Assembly: GCA_024734555.1 (NCBI GenBank)
Contig: JANPWX010000026.1
Location: 6,575,486-6,639,485 of the forward strand
Length of the DNA stretch: 64,000 bases
Source: Trochalopteron elliotii
Taxonomy: Eukaryota; Chordata; Aves; Passeriformes; Leiothrichidae
Direction of reading: 5' to 3'
Shown in pieces: positions 40,701-52,284 of this stretch. A program made the translations under genes and the position numbers. Position 1 is the stretch's first letter. The number at the start of each line of letters is the position of its first letter. Under the pieces are notes generated by a model. That model was not told the DNA's origin, searched no databases, and saw only the letters and a list, made by a program, of their open reading frames with translations.

Positions 40701-43700
40701 AACTCAAGGGAAGGAACTTTGACTTGGGTATGTAGATCCCATTCTGAGGCTGAAGCTTGTTTGCCCAAAAGATAGATGGAGGAGTAATTCAATAAACTGT
40801 TATTCTGTATCTTAGCTCCATTAGTGCCTTGAAACAGGTTGGGTTTTATTGTGAGTCACTGCATGAGGGCCGGTGAAAAGGAAAAGATACTGCTTAGTAG
40901 TGTAGGAGATGTGTAAGGCTAAACAAAGCGATTTGTCTTGCCAATTTAAAGTTACTCTGGTGTTTTTCATGTTGGTGGAATTTCAGTGAAAGAGTTGTAA
41001 AGTTTGCAAACTGTCCTCAACAAATCTGCAATGCTATATTCAAGTCTACCTGCTCACCTTTTCATATATTTTGTTAGCTTTTTATAATTTCTGTCTCTTA
41101 TATAATACATAAATTCCCTAAGTCTCTTGAAACATCCGTGAAAACTTTCACCGTTACTATTTTTAAGTTGTCTGCCCATCATTATAATTACAGTGGAAGT
41201 CTTATAGATGGTCTACGTGCATCTTCAGTGTTCAAAAAAGATTGAAATGCCAGTGTTTTAAAACTTTTAGCACAAGCCAGGCTAAAACATTTCTTGAAGG
41301 AAATTAATTTAGCAATACCTTTTTCTTTCTATTATCTTCTATTCCGGAATACTATTTTGTTGTTCTTTTGTTCATCTACATTATGTATTTATGTTAGCTA
41401 AATCATTTGAGATAAACTCTTATGTTTTGGTGATGGGGTTGGTGTTTTTCTGTTTTAGGGAGTATGGTCAACACTTCCAGTAAATGAAAAGAAGCTTAAT
41501 GCTGCATTTAGATCAGCAAGGAGTGTTATTTTGATATTTTCTGTAAGAGAGAGTGGCAAATTCCAAGGTAAGGAAAAATGAGATGTTACCAAGGTGAGTG
41601 AAAGTGAGTTTTATGTGCAATTCTATTGTATCTTTGTTAAAATTCATACAAAATCCTTTAGGGTTTGCAAGATTATCTTCAGAGTCCCATCATGGAGGAT
41701 CACCTATACATTGGGTGCTGCCTGCAGGAATGAATGCAAAAATGTTGGGAGGTGTCTTTAAAATTGACTGGATTTGCAGGTAAATAATTGTGCATTTATG
41801 TTGCTGTAAGTAACAAGGCATTGTGATATCATTTCTACATGTTACTCAAGTGCCAACAGCATCCTTTTGAAACTTGATTCAACCAGAGATCTATCCTCAC
41901 TGCTCACTTGAATAGACAGCTGTGGATGGAAAAAGAAAAAAAATTGATGGAAGGACAAATTTGTCTTGATCTGACTGAACAAAGAAAATACTGCTGTTCT
42001 AAAACAATATATGAAATAGTGCAGGTATTGCGTAATGTATAGGTTGTGAGCATTATGTTCATTGATTTAACTGAGTATGTTCTTACAGAAAAGATTTTAA
42101 ATCTCTATTAAGGAAAAAAGTTACAGCAGTCCCGTGAAACAAACTGCCTGATTGTACAAGTGCTGTGGACTGCCAGAAAGACTAAATGCAGGAAAAGTGA
42201 GACACTGAATTAGAGAAAAATCTGTGTTGGAAAGGTCCTCTTGAATCTACTGACTCTCACCTCCAGCTCAGAGCACTTCTTGTTTCATAGTTAGGTCAGT
42301 GCTCAGGCATTTATTTCAGTACATGCCAAGAGCTACCACATGTAGAGACTGGTCATTGTATTCAGATGGTGAGATAATAAACAAGCACAATCTCAATATT
42401 GCACAAAGACCAAAATGCTTTCTTTAAAAGGAGAGCCTGTCATAGTACAGACTGTACTAGTTACTACTGGAATAAGTCAAAGTGAAATCTTCAGTTCCTA
42501 ATATGTAGAACATCAGAATATGTTCAAAGACCTTACAGTACAAAGAATAACAGGATTATTTTATATGTAGTCTCCTACTGTATACATTTTAAGCTATTTT
42601 CCTAATTAAAAAATGGAGGCAAAACTATAAATGGTGCCACTTGCATATTTAGGCGGGAATTGCCGTTCACTAAGTCTGCTCACCTGACCAATCCCTGGAA
42701 CGAACATAAGCCAGTAAAGATTGGACGCGATGGACAGGTTTGTTAATTCTTACTTTCTTCTATAACTGACATCCTCTAGTGCTTGCTTCCAGCTTTGACT
42801 GTGCAGGAGATTGGGAATGTTTTTAGAGCAGTTACTTGCAGTAGAGTGCTGTGGCAAAGGCAATCTGTTTTCTAATGCCGCTGTAGAAGAAGGAAAAGGA
42901 AACATTACAATGCCAAGTCTGTTGTCATCTTCATGATAAACAGTGTTTGCTTCAAAACTGTGTGATATTTTGAATTTGAAGTGTAATGTGCCTTGCATTG
43001 TATGGTGTGCAAACCATATAGCATCAGGTTTTAAGAAAATGTTCTGGTATTTCCAGTTGTGCTCTGCATTGCATTTTTTTATACATACTGTATTGCTTAA
43101 GGCATAGACTCCCATTGTAGAATATATGCTAAGCAGATTTTAAGTGGGGCTGGCTCTTTGTCTTGTCTGACATACCAGTGTTGCTGCTGTCAATCACATA
43201 CCTAAGCTGTAGGTAAAATAACAGGTTGTGCTTTCTTAAGACAAGGTGGGAGATAATCTCCACACTGTATGGAGAATGTCAATTCCGTGCTGCATTGTTT
43301 TGCCCACAGATGTGTTTCCTTTGTTGCACAGCAGGAGAAAAACAACAGTTTTGGTCTTGTTTTTAGTTTAGTGTGAACATGAAAAAAAAAAAGTATTTCA
43401 ATTAACTTAGCTTCTGTTAAATGGTCAAGGGAATAATTTTTTTTAATGTTTTATCCACAATAGACTTGCAATCTGGATGTGGATTTCAGCTTTTTTCATC
43501 AAATTACTGTATTGTGTTCTGGACAAGCATCTGATCCGATGCTTGCTCTCTCTGCTTTTCAAGTCTAGTTATTTCCTGAAGTGGTTGTCATTTACCCATT
43601 TATATTTGCACAACTCTGAATGGATCTCTCTTCTGAGGATGTGTACACTGAAATTCTGCCTTTAGAACATCATTTGGGAAGGTGTTCTGGGGGCCTGCAG

Positions 43701-46700
43701 TCACCAGTTTGAAGAAGCAGTTTTTGGGATTGTTTTGCACCTGGCTCTTGCTAGATTTATTTGATGGCCCAAGTTCTTGTACTGGAAGAGAGAGTCAGCA
43801 AATTGGTGTCCGTCCCTTTCTCCTTCAGACAACTTGTGGTGTTTGACAGTCCCATTATCTCCATCTTGTTCCCCTTTTACTACATATTTCTCTTTTAATC
43901 TAGGCTGGGGGGGTCTGACCTGCTCAGTCATTGCATGTAGGAATTTTTGCACCAGTTATTCTTGGTGCCCTGCTTTGAAGCTTTTCCATTTGTATTGTCC
44001 CCCTATTTTTTGAGATTCAGGGGCAGAACTTCACCCAGTACTTCAGGTGTGTGTGGAACATGAACTTCCAGTGTGATACAATGGCTTTTTTATTCTGTGT
44101 TCCTTTCCTAATAACCCTGAACACACAAACTCCTTGTTTTGACTGCAGTCAGACATTGAGTTGGTATTTTCATGGACCTGTCTACCATGTGACGAAGAAC
44201 TCACACTGAGTGGTAGTAGTCAACTTCCTCAGGCCGTGGGCTTTATATGTGAAGCTGGGATGGATTTTTTTTTTCCTACGTGTGTCACTTTTCTTTCTGT
44301 AATAAGTGATAATTTTCTTTGTGATGAAAAACAGTTCTCTGATGTTATAGCAAAACAATGATGTGGCCTGTATGTCTCATGGGAAGATATGGTTACCCAA
44401 AGTGTTGGACTATTTTATGAAAATTCTAAGTAGTGCCTAAAGAGTGAAAGGTAACGTAAGTGAATTTTGCTGTCTCTAATGATACCGAAATCTCTTTGAA
44501 GTGTCCTTTTTTTTTTTTTTTCCCTTAAATGTGTGTTGTCAGTGTATTTGGGGAGAGTTTCATTTCTTCAGTTTATGAACCACTACTGAACTTCTAACTA
44601 ATTCTAGGAAATTGAGCCGGAATGTGGAACCCAACTTTGTCTTCTCTTCCCTCCTGATGAAAGTATTGACTTGTATCAAGTCATTCATAAAATGAGGCAC
44701 AAGAGAAGAATGCACTCACAACCCCGATCAAGAGGACGCCCATCCCGTCGAGACCCCGTTCGGGACGTGGGAAGGTTAGAAACGTTCTTTGGACTGATAA
44801 TAGGCACATGTGTCAGAATAACGTGATGGAGGAATGTGATTCGTCAAAGCTTTCCCTGCGATAAAGAAGAGAGAAAATCCTCAAATCAAGCTGCATGGAC
44901 AAGTTTGTGGCTTCATTGAGGATTTCACATGGTTCCCCGATCTGTCATTTTTCAAGAGGAAAATGGGGATCTTTGCTTTTGCAGAAAAAAGCTCTTAAAG
45001 TTCTGTCTCTAGTTTAGACTAGATCATTTATTGAGCTAATGCAATGTGTAATGCTAGCCGTAGGTAAGCTTGGCTTGATTATGAGCAGGCTAGATGGAGA
45101 GGAGGAAATATTTATATGCCAAAAATGTGTTAATATCTTGTAAAAGCCTTTTCTTTCAGGTGTGTCTCTGGATAAGCCTTATCAAATATGGGACTTTTAT
45201 AAGGATCACTTAGAATTTTGCAGAAGATGCCGCCTCATTTTGAGGATAAAATATTTAAGTTATTTTGATATTCAAGAGGAGCATTATTGGGACTGTTTCA
45301 AATTGTGTCACCGTGATGTGTTAACCCTATTGCCAAATATTCTCTAACATGTAACCACTGAATTCACACATCTTGCTGAGCTTCTGAAAACAGTAGGTTC
45401 TTTCCAAAAGGGATCAAGTGGCCCTTGGAGACCCGGCAACAAACCAAAAAGAATGGCTGTTGCTGTGTCTGTATATACAACCTTTCCAGATGCTGGCAGT
45501 ACCTGTGGACTTAAAGTATTTTTAGAGGATCGACATGGTTATTGATCACTGCTATATGAACTTAACATCATTTTCCAGAAAAAAGGGGGTATAACTTTTT
45601 ACAGAATTGGAGAAGTCTTTGCAAAGAACTGATACTAGCCCTTCTGCCAAACATCTTTTCCCCGTGGTAGCCACTTTGCATACAGACTGATGTATGGTTT
45701 GGGCTGAAACCTTTGGTTAAGTTTCCTTTTTGTGGAAACGTCCTGTGGTAGGTACAGAGCCCCAACAAGAGTCCCCATTTCCTTGAGCTTAAAAAAAAAA
45801 AGGACACTGTAACAAGTAGGTAGGAGGAAACCTGGCAGCGCCCCCCTATTTTTGGCTTTAAAGGACTGAACACCAAGATGGCTTTTGGAGTTTTAACTAA
45901 GAGGTTTCCAGTGCAATAAAGTATATACAAGTGAAGGTTTTGCAATGGACTGCAAACTATACATATAACACCACCACACCTTCTCAAGCCTGCCAGGGCC
46001 TCCATTTATGTATGTGGCTTACAGCTTAAAGTCAGTAGTTGGACTACTATATGAACTGTTTCTATCATATTTTATACCGGTCGTAAATGCACTCTCAAAA
46101 CTACAAGAAAGCGGTATGTTTATTCTTTACACCAGCTTTTATTTTCTTTGAATTTGCTGTAGATGCAACTGCTTTGGTTTTTGGGCTTTTTGCTCATACT
46201 AAAGAATCTGTTTCCATTTTAAAAAGCTTAGTAACTGGGTATGGTGGGCTTTAAAGACTGAAGTTGGGGAAGGGAGGGAGAAGTCACTGTTTATAAAACT
46301 AAAAGCTGTATAAGCTTGTTACTCAGCCAGCAAGTTGCACAGTAATTGAGCAATTTAAGAAAGTGTTAATGTCTTGTCATAAGGAATTATACTGCTGGGG
46401 AGGGGGAGGGGCGTGGGAAGGGAATGGTTTTGTAGCTGCTTTGTGTTTAGAAACACTGTTAGGTTAGTACTGGAGTCTCCCAGTACAGTAATGTTTATGT
46501 ACCTTGGAGCAAAATAAGCAGCCAGTTGTCAGCTCTTTTTTGAGCCTAACAGCAACTGGAATGTAACTTTATAAGGTGGAGCAGAGTTCTTAACATCTCT
46601 TCCATCAAAGAGCTGTTTCTACAGAAAAGAGCCCTAATTATTTTAATTATTAGGAAGCTTGAGTGTTATTAAATTATAAAATGCACCAGTGCATTACTAG

Positions 46701-49700
46701 TAAATTGCTTAGAACAGAAATTATTAGAAATAATATAATTGGCCTATTCAACCAGGAAAGTCACAGTTAAAGTTGCAATTTCACAAAGCATGCAGAGTTT
46801 TATTTATAAATGTTATGGAAGTAGATCTTTTAAAGAATTCTTTACTCTATAGCAATCAAATACAGTAGTCTTCATATCCTTTGACTGCAGTGTTCTGTGA
46901 AATTTTTTGTTGTCCAATAGCTTGTTTCAAAATGTAATGTGGAAAGTGTAATATTAATGCCTAAGTTTGAGTTTGGTTTAGACAAATTTGTTCCCTTTTG
47001 TTTGGTATGAAGGTACAGTTGGGTGGAGTTCCTTCCTTAACTACCAGAATTCCTGTAGACAGAAAGTAACAGTGGAGTGTATGTAATTGAGCTATTTCTG
47101 ATTCTTTCAGTTCAGATTTAAAGCTGTAGAATATTTTGAAGCAAATAGAGTTGAGAATGATTACACTGATATCCTGGGCAGCTCAGACTATTCCTGTGAG
47201 TTATTCTGCTGTGACAAATGCTCCAAGCAACCTTGTTTAATCTTTGATATCTAATTTGTGTAGGCGTCGACCAGAAGATTATGATATTCATAACAGCAGA
47301 AAGAAACCAAGGATTGACTATCCCCCTGAGTTTCACCAAAGACCAGGTTAATATCTTACTATGAAGATTTGTGTGCAGCAATTCACAAGTGTTTTCTCTT
47401 TTAGCATATCCTTGTTCATTCAAAAATAAAATACTTATATAACTGGGATATAAAAATGGGACTTGTTCCAAGTGCTGCCTGCTACTTTAACCCAGCTCTC
47501 ACAGAAGTCAGTGACGCTGTTTCACTGGTTTGAGAGCTGAGTTAACCTAGGCTGAGCCCTTTCCTAGAGCCTTGAATTGTGTACATTGTTGTGAATGATC
47601 CTCACAAGTGCTGTGTTAATGTGGGCGCAAAGAATAGATCTGACCTACTTGTCAAGATGCTAATCATCAAATGAAAATGTTTGAGAAATTTCCACCTGGG
47701 AATGTCAGCTGAGACTGCCTGACTAGCAGCCTTTGTGTGGAGATGGTGGTAGACATTCAGTTATGTTTTCAGAGAGAATTTTTTTTACAAGCTTGACATG
47801 AGTTAGGGAGGGGGATGTTGCACTGCATTGTACAAGAGGATCTAGTGATGAAGGGAAATTTGTTCCCTAGAAAGAAATGTTTGCAGTGGTAGTGCAGCTT
47901 TTTGCTTTTTTCTTCAGAAAGCAGCTATTAAGAAATTGTCATCTTTAGTCTACCAAATTGTGCTTCACATCTCTTAAAAAAGCAGATTCTGCTATTTCAG
48001 TTGTAGATTTCTAGATCTGTTATGAGTATGCCTGTATCTGTCCAGCTTGTCTCCAAATCCTGTATTCTTTCATGCAAAAAGTGTTGTTGCTGCTCTTCAT
48101 CTTTCTAAGGCCATTGTTTAAAAAAACAGAACAAGTTTTTTTGAAAATAATGAAGCTCAGAAGCACTATTTTATTTTAGCTCAAGCATGGCTGGTGTTTT
48201 GTACCATTCTGCTGAGCTCTTTAAAAGGATTTACTGAAGCTGTAAGAATTCTTTGCCCTGTGGGGCTTTTCCAGATACTTTTTAGTTTGTTTGTAATTTT
48301 CTGTGTGGCATTGTATCCAAAACATATAAGGAAATGAGCTTTAAGGGTTGCCCAGATGAGCAGTTCTACTGAATACACAGTTAGAAAGTAGTAACAGCCA
48401 CATGCTAACTGCCTGGAAACAGTACTCTTCAAATTCATGTGCATTCCTAATTCATTTGACTAAATTTCAAGTCTTTATTTGCACAGTTTCCCTCTTGCAT
48501 ATTTGTTGGTACTGTGTGCAAGTTCTTATGGGTTTATCGATGTCACTTTTTTGTTACTACGTTATATTACAAGTAATTGTCTGCATTGTCTGTTACAAGC
48601 TGTAAGTTTTCAAGAGTTATTTTAAAGTGAGCATAATGGCGGGTAGACATAATTTTGTAGCTGGCACAAAATGAAAGGACACTTTCTAATGAATATAATT
48701 TTTAAGATTGTTAAGATGAGATGGTGAATTGAATTAATACTGCTTGATGTTCGAACAGGGTATATAAAGGATCCCAGATATCCCGAAGTAGACAGGTAAG
48801 GTGTGTTCATGTTATTTATTTTATGCCCTGGTAACTTGCCTGCATGGATATGTTGGATTTAGTTCTACAAATTTTTATTCCCAACAGACGATTTTCAGGA
48901 GTTCGACGAGATGTATTTTTAAACGGGGTAAGTTGTTGCATGCAAATTTTTGGAGAACTTTATACAGCTTTCTGCAGTCCAAAGAACACTCAACACAATT
49001 TTTAATATTACTGTCTTTCATTTTAGTCCTACAATGATTACGTGAGGGAGTTCCACAACATGGGACCACCGCCACCATGGCAAGGAATGGTTTGTGTCTT
49101 CTTGAATTTGACTTTTCTCCTTAGCATACAGCTTCTTTTTGTTTCCCCCTAACGGAGCCTGGCATATTCAGTGTGCTCTCAACTTCGCTTTTCCTAATAT
49201 GTATCTTTGCTGTAGCAGTGTAGAAAATTTTAGGGGAAAAATACTGATAGAGCAAGTATTTTGAAATTTACTCTTAACTGTAGTCTGGCATTCTTAGTAA
49301 GCTCTGAGGAAATAGCAGGATCCTCCTTTATCCGAGACGGAAGGGGTGTGATCACATGCTGTATTCTGCTAAATGTTCATGGTAATTGGCTCTTGAACAG
49401 CAAACGTGTCAAACAGGTGGACTTGTTGAAGAGGCTCATGGAATGGGCTGCTGGGCTCTAGCATTGTGCAGTGGCTTGCTTTTGGCTATGGCAATGAAGC
49501 ATGCAAGAAGTGAGCAAAATGTGCTGCACAACATAATTAAAATAAGTTTTCCTGTATTACAGCCTCCTCTGAAATGCACTTATTTTTCCCAGTCAGATGA
49601 GCAGATATACATGAGTGTACATATCTCCAACTGTGTAGATAGTTCACTTGTACAAGTTGTGGTTTTGCCTTCATGTCAGGAGAAGTAGTTGTAAGGAGAT

Positions 49701-51524
49701 TATTTTGGTTATATTTAGTAAGCCTGGCCTGATTTTGCATAACTGTAATGAGTCTTTTGGCTCTTGTTTGTACTGGCAATGAGCAAAAAGCAGTGGCAGA
49801 TGAAGAGCCACAATTACTTTTCTCAGCTGAAACCCAACTCTTTTCAACTGAAGGAAGTAAACAGGGTTGTCAGATGGGGAGGAAAAGAGTTTTTCAAACA
49901 CAGTTAAACCTCCAGAAACTCCCTTTTTTTATTCTACTCCCCTCTTCTTCATGCAATCCAAGTATGTCCTAGAATCCAGTGCTTCCATTTACTTTCTTTG
50001 TAACAAAAATGCAAGCAAAGATGCTTTGGTACTATGGCAAAGGAAGATCTTACTGGTTGAAGAAATGGAAGAAATCAGCCAAAATATGTCTTGTTTAAAA
50101 AAAAAAAGTCTGCCAGCATTTTGTCAAATAACTTGTCTTGCAAAGTCAGTTTTTTAAATTTAGAATAGAAACATATTCATAAGGAATGAGTATGACTTGT
50201 TTCTATAAGAGCTCACTGATTGGGACAGAATTCACATTCTATATGCAAAGGTTTAAAAAAACCCAAAACCAAAACTACCATATTTGAGTAGCAGAAGTTT
50301 TATGTACAGTGTCATGTTAAGGTAGATAAATAAGGAAGGAAGGAAGGAAGGGATATTGGGCTGTGGGGAGGGTGTTTACCAGACTTTTCCAAGCAATGGT
50401 AGAGAGGTAATAAAGCATGGCACCCTAATGGAAAGTAGTCTGCTGTTCAGTTAGGAGGCTGTGATCAGATTTGTTTAGATGCCGTGTTTTCCATCTGAAT
50501 GATGCACTCCTTGTGTGCATTCCTTTGCTTCAACAAACTTCCTGTAACTTTCTTGTAGCCACCGTATCCAGGTATGGAGCAACCACCACACCACCCTTAC
50601 TATCAGCACCATGCACCTCCACCTCAAGCTCACCCTCCATACTCAGGACATCATCCTGTACCCCATGAAGCGAGATACAGAGACAAACGAGTAGTAAGTG
50701 TCCGCATAGAGGGGACGCAAGTCTGCAGGCTGGAGTAGGAATCTGGGGTGCAGGGGTAGCCTAGCCGGAGCTTTGTTGGCTATGATAAATGGCATGTTTA
50801 TGACATGCATTAGAGTTCCTTGGAAAGGTCAGTACACACTTCCAGCAAACCTGAAAAGCCTTTCTCTCCCTGGTAAAGTAGAAGTGAAAAATTCTCAGAC
50901 TCTTAAGTGCATGCTTAAATTGGCTTCCAGTCTGTCCACCTCCAAACATTTTCATGTTGAACATTTGAGTAAGACATGCCTGTGACTTTGCTCGTGCTCA
51001 TGGACAACAAATTTATCAGCAGAATTTTGTGTTTTAAAAACTTCTTACAGGCACATCAGAAAACAGGGATGATTGTTAAATTTCTGTTAGCTGTCTTGAA
51101 AGGCTCCTTAGCTTTCAGGTCTCTTGCTGGTGTCTGGCATTTGAACCCCAGATTCCGCACATGGATGCTGGACACTTGTTTGGTTGGGTTTGTCTTTTTT
51201 TAAATAATGGGCTTTTTGAAGAGTTACAGCCAGCCCTGTAGATAAGGGAGGGAATTCTGATCTGGGAAAGAAAATAGCAGAGCTGTCCTCTCATCACAGC
51301 ACGACTATGACATGCGAGTAGACGACTTCCTTCGCCGCACACAAGCCGTTGTCAGCGGTCGGAGAAGCCGGCCCCGGGAGAGGGAGCGAGAGCGGGAGCG
51401 CGACCGGCCTCGAGATAATCGGAGAGACAGAGAACGGGACAGAGGCCGGGATCGGGAAAGGGAGAGAGAGAGGATCTGTGACCGGGACAGAGACAGAGGT
51501 GAAAGAGGTAGATACCGAAGATAA
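31720..51524 (+). CDS. YTHDC1: YTHDC1, nuclear m6A-reading YTH-domain protein (17 coding exons, complete)
   Basis: YTHDC1 binds N6-methyladenosine in nuclear RNA and influences splicing, export and chromatin-associated RNA. Coding exons are 31720-31747, 35542-35643, 36247-36575, 36706-37060, 38319-38408, 38926-38979, 39590-39684, 41459-41567, 41662-41779, 42653-42737, 44608-44774, 47264-47346, 48759-48795, 48888-48927, 49027-49089, 50559-50693 and 51300-51524. All introns are GT-AG, and the exons sum to 2115 nt, giving 704 residues plus stop. Order of regions: N-terminus MATDSREEK, basic/serine-rich part, Glu/Asp tract (about 197-234), YTH domain (about 332-469), Pro-rich segment (about 575-625), and an Arg/Glu/Asp-rich tail ending RGRYRR. 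Pocket residues N340, N344, W354, S355, W405 and L416 match human N363, N367, W377, S378, W428 and L439 at a constant offset of 23. The human protein is 727 residues, so the shortening lies N-terminal to the domain. Identity rests on near full-length recognition against the remembered human protein. Confidence 0.97.
31748..35541 (+). other. YTHDC1: YTHDC1 intron 1
   Basis: The first few hundred bases remain CpG-rich. The rest is T-rich intronic sequence with no further exon or identified repeat. Confidence 0.85.
35542..35643 (+). CDS. YTHDC1: YTHDC1 coding exon 2
   Basis: It follows a TTTTCAG acceptor and completes the split codon as Asp. It encodes an acidic segment containing [20 protein letters not shown], which is almost the same as in mammals. 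The donor is GTATGT. Confidence 0.95.
36247..36575 (+). CDS. YTHDC1: YTHDC1 coding exon 3
   Basis: It encodes the basic, Ser/Lys/Arg-rich region that starts [11 protein letters not shown] and ends TPDGSE. KRK-type clusters are candidate nuclear localisation signals. The reading frame would continue 24 bases into the intron, but the GTATTA donor and the next exon starting with Arg-Ile fit the known protein. Confidence 0.93.
36706..37060 (+). CDS. YTHDC1: YTHDC1 coding exon 4 (Glu/Asp-rich)
   Basis: It encodes residues 154-271: an Arg/Ser stretch, then a run of Glu and Asp at about 197-234, then Ser/Asp-rich sequence ending GSGSDAS. The acidic tract comes from purine-rich GAA/GAG/GAT repeats. 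The human tract is longer, which probably accounts for much of the 23-residue difference in total length. Confidence 0.94.
38319..38408 (+). CDS. YTHDC1: YTHDC1 coding exon 5
   Basis: It encodes [20 protein letters not shown] and then a Ser-rich stretch to SYA. The acceptor is TATTTTAG and the donor GTATTC. The Lys/Arg cluster is a candidate nuclear localisation signal. Confidence 0.94.
38622..38765. repeat. T22 tract and A/C-rich stretch in YTHDC1 intron 5
   Basis: A run of 22 T (38622-38643) is followed 60 bases later by an A-rich stretch with AAAC and AAACCC words (about 38704-38765). The two could pair in RNA, close to the 90-nt exon 5 and 54-nt exon 6. Confidence 0.7.
38926..38979 (+). 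CDS. YTHDC1: YTHDC1 coding exon 6
   Basis: This 54-nt exon encodes [18 protein letters not shown], just N-terminal to the YTH domain. Its length is a multiple of three with the same phase on both sides, so skipping it would keep the frame. Confidence 0.92.
39590..39684 (+). CDS. YTHDC1: YTHDC1 coding exon 7 (start of YTH domain)
   Basis: It encodes [20 protein letters not shown] followed by [12 protein letters not shown], the first strand of the YTH fold. N340 and N344 correspond to human N363 and N367, which hydrogen-bond to the methylated adenine. The donor is GTATGT. Confidence 0.96.
41459..41567 (+). CDS. YTHDC1: YTHDC1 coding exon 8 (YTH domain)
   Basis: It begins [21 protein letters not shown]354 matches the first aromatic-cage tryptophan (human W377) and S355 matches S378. 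The acceptor CTGTTTTAG and donor GTAAGG are strong. Confidence 0.96.
41662..41779 (+). CDS. YTHDC1: YTHDC1 coding exon 9 (YTH domain)
   Basis: It encodes [20 protein letters not shown] and then the [10 protein letters not shown] loop up to KIDWIC. W405 and L416 match human W428 and L439, which complete the hydrophobic m6A cage. Intron 8 before it is only 94 bp. Confidence 0.96.
42653..42737 (+). CDS. YTHDC1: YTHDC1 coding exon 10 (YTH domain)
   Basis: It encodes [20 protein letters not shown] then VKIGRDGQ, a segment of the YTH domain involved in RNA binding. The donor GTTTGT is weaker than average. Confidence 0.95.
43900..44220. mobile_element. Possible ancient CR1/L2-like LINE remnant in YTHDC1 intron 10
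   Basis: The order of short blocks (CAGAACTTCACCCAGTACTT, then TTCCTTTCCTAATAACCCTG, then TTGACTGCAGTCAGACATTG) recalls an old amniote LINE tail. It is too diverged for a firm family or exact ends. Confidence 0.45.
44608..44774 (+). CDS. YTHDC1: YTHDC1 coding exon 11 (end of YTH domain)
   Basis: It encodes the last part of the YTH domain ([20 protein letters not shown]) and a basic region with Arg-Gly-Arg sequence. The donor GTTAGA is weak and opens the longest 3' intron of the gene (2.5 kb). Confidence 0.95.
44775..47263 (+). other. YTHDC1: YTHDC1 intron 11, long with weak donor and decoy acceptor
   Basis: At 2.5 kb it is the largest intron after exon 1. The donor is GTTAGA. At 45145-45159 a pyrimidine-rich CCTTTTCTTTCAG forms a good acceptor; joining it to exon 11 would meet TAA after five codons. 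Retaining the intron meets TGA at codon 18. I recognise no mobile element in it. Confidence 0.6.
47264..47346 (+). CDS. YTHDC1: YTHDC1 coding exon 12
   Basis: It encodes [20 protein letters not shown] then PEFHQRP, including an RKKPR basic cluster. The acceptor lies in TTTGTGTAG and the donor GTTAAT is weak. Confidence 0.94.
48759..48795 (+). CDS. YTHDC1: YTHDC1 coding exon 13
   Basis: This 37-nt micro-exon encodes [13 protein letters not shown] with split codons at both ends. The matching phases with exons 12 and 14 confirm it. It is too short to find without knowing the protein. Confidence 0.92.
48888..48927 (+). CDS. YTHDC1: YTHDC1 coding exon 14
   Basis: This 40-nt exon encodes [13 protein letters not shown], between CCCAACAG and a consensus GTAAGT donor. 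Intron 13 is only 92 bp. Confidence 0.93.
49027..49089 (+). CDS. YTHDC1: YTHDC1 coding exon 15
   Basis: It encodes [20 protein letters not shown] and Met, opening the Pro-rich C-terminal part. It is exactly 21 codons in phase 0, so it could be skipped without a frame change. Confidence 0.93.
50332..50350. repeat. AAGG microsatellite in YTHDC1 intron 15
   Basis: This is a short purine run of four to five AAGG units, ordinary intronic simple sequence. Confidence 0.8.
50559..50693 (+). CDS. YTHDC1: YTHDC1 coding exon 16 (Pro/His-rich)
   Basis: It encodes [20 protein letters not shown] and more Pro/His-rich sequence, ending RYRDKRV. It is 45 codons in phase 0 with a consensus GTAAGT donor. Low-complexity sequence of this kind is typical of proteins found in nuclear condensates. 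Confidence 0.95.
51300..51524 (+). CDS. YTHDC1: YTHDC1 coding exon 17 (Arg/Glu/Asp-rich tail)
   Basis: It starts [20 protein letters not shown] and continues with alternating Arg-Glu and Arg-Asp dipeptides to the final RGRYRR and TAA. This mixed-charge tail is a hallmark of YTHDC1 and of splicing-factor partners. Confidence 0.96.
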   Translation, partial: HDYDMRVDDFLRRTQAVVSGRRSRPRERERERERDRPRDNRRDRERDRGRDRERERERICDRDRDRGERGRYRR

Positions 51525-51705
51525 TCTATCTGGAACCAGTGCTCACTTGAAACAAAAAAAGCTTGTATTTTTTTGTGTGTTTACAAGTAGTACCTTTTAT
51601 TTTCAGCTGTCTACTTAAAGTTCATTGTGTAGAAGGATTTATAATGACCCTCTCTATTCCAAGCATGCAGTGAACTATGAACTGGAAAAGCTCAAATAGG
51701 CCAAA

Positions 51706-51711
51706 AATAAA
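51706..51711 (+). terminator. Proximal poly(A) signal of YTHDC1
   Basis: AATAAA lies 182 bases after the stop codon, within an A-rich stretch. It could give a short-tail mRNA. Confidence 0.5.
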
Positions 51712-52278
51712 ATACACAAAGCTGACACTCAACTTCTTGTTTCTATTGGAACAAAGTTGGAAGCAGCTAAGAATGTAGATATTGATTAATTCTCAATAAG
51801 TGTTCATCTACTTAGTGACTTCATTCTAGGTTTTTGAATACTGATGGATAACTGCCTTTTTCTTTTCTTTTTTTTTGCTTTGATGTTTTCTTCCTGTAGT
51901 TTCATATGGTTCGATGGGAGAATGCTGCTATCAAGTATGCAAATATTGAAGTATGATTTCTTTTTCTTTTTTTGACGGTATGGCAGTGTTGTAGCAGCCT
52001 TTTTTCCCCCCTCCTTCCCCTCCATTTTTTCACCCTATCTGTGAAGTCAAGTGGTTTATTTTCAGTCTTCAGTAAGGAAAGCAATATTAAGAAGACACTA
52101 TTGATACCTGATTTTTAGCCTTTTTTAAAAATCTTCCTGTGTTCAGTAACATTTTGGTCAATTCTCTTGTCTAGTCTCTTTCCAAAATGTACACATTGCT
52201 TGGAATGTTCACAACCTGCGTGTGTGGAACCAGAAAATATTGCTGTATTCTACATTGCTACCATTTTTTTTTTATAAA

Positions 52279-52284
52279 AATAAA
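52279..52284 (+). terminator. Main candidate poly(A) signal of YTHDC1
   Basis: AATAAA lies 755 bases after the stop codon, after a T-tract and before TG/T-rich sequence around 52299-52335 that could act as a downstream element. Confidence 0.6.

Noticed and set aside
45162..45347. 61-codon plus-strand frame after the decoy acceptor in intron 11
   Set aside because: The frame that would be entered from exon 11 stops after five codons, so this peptide would not be made by splicing from exon 11. The acceptor itself is kept as a finding.
45568..46005. 145-codon minus-strand frame inside YTHDC1 intron 11
   Set aside because: No recognisable domain or splice signals, and it is antisense to an intron.
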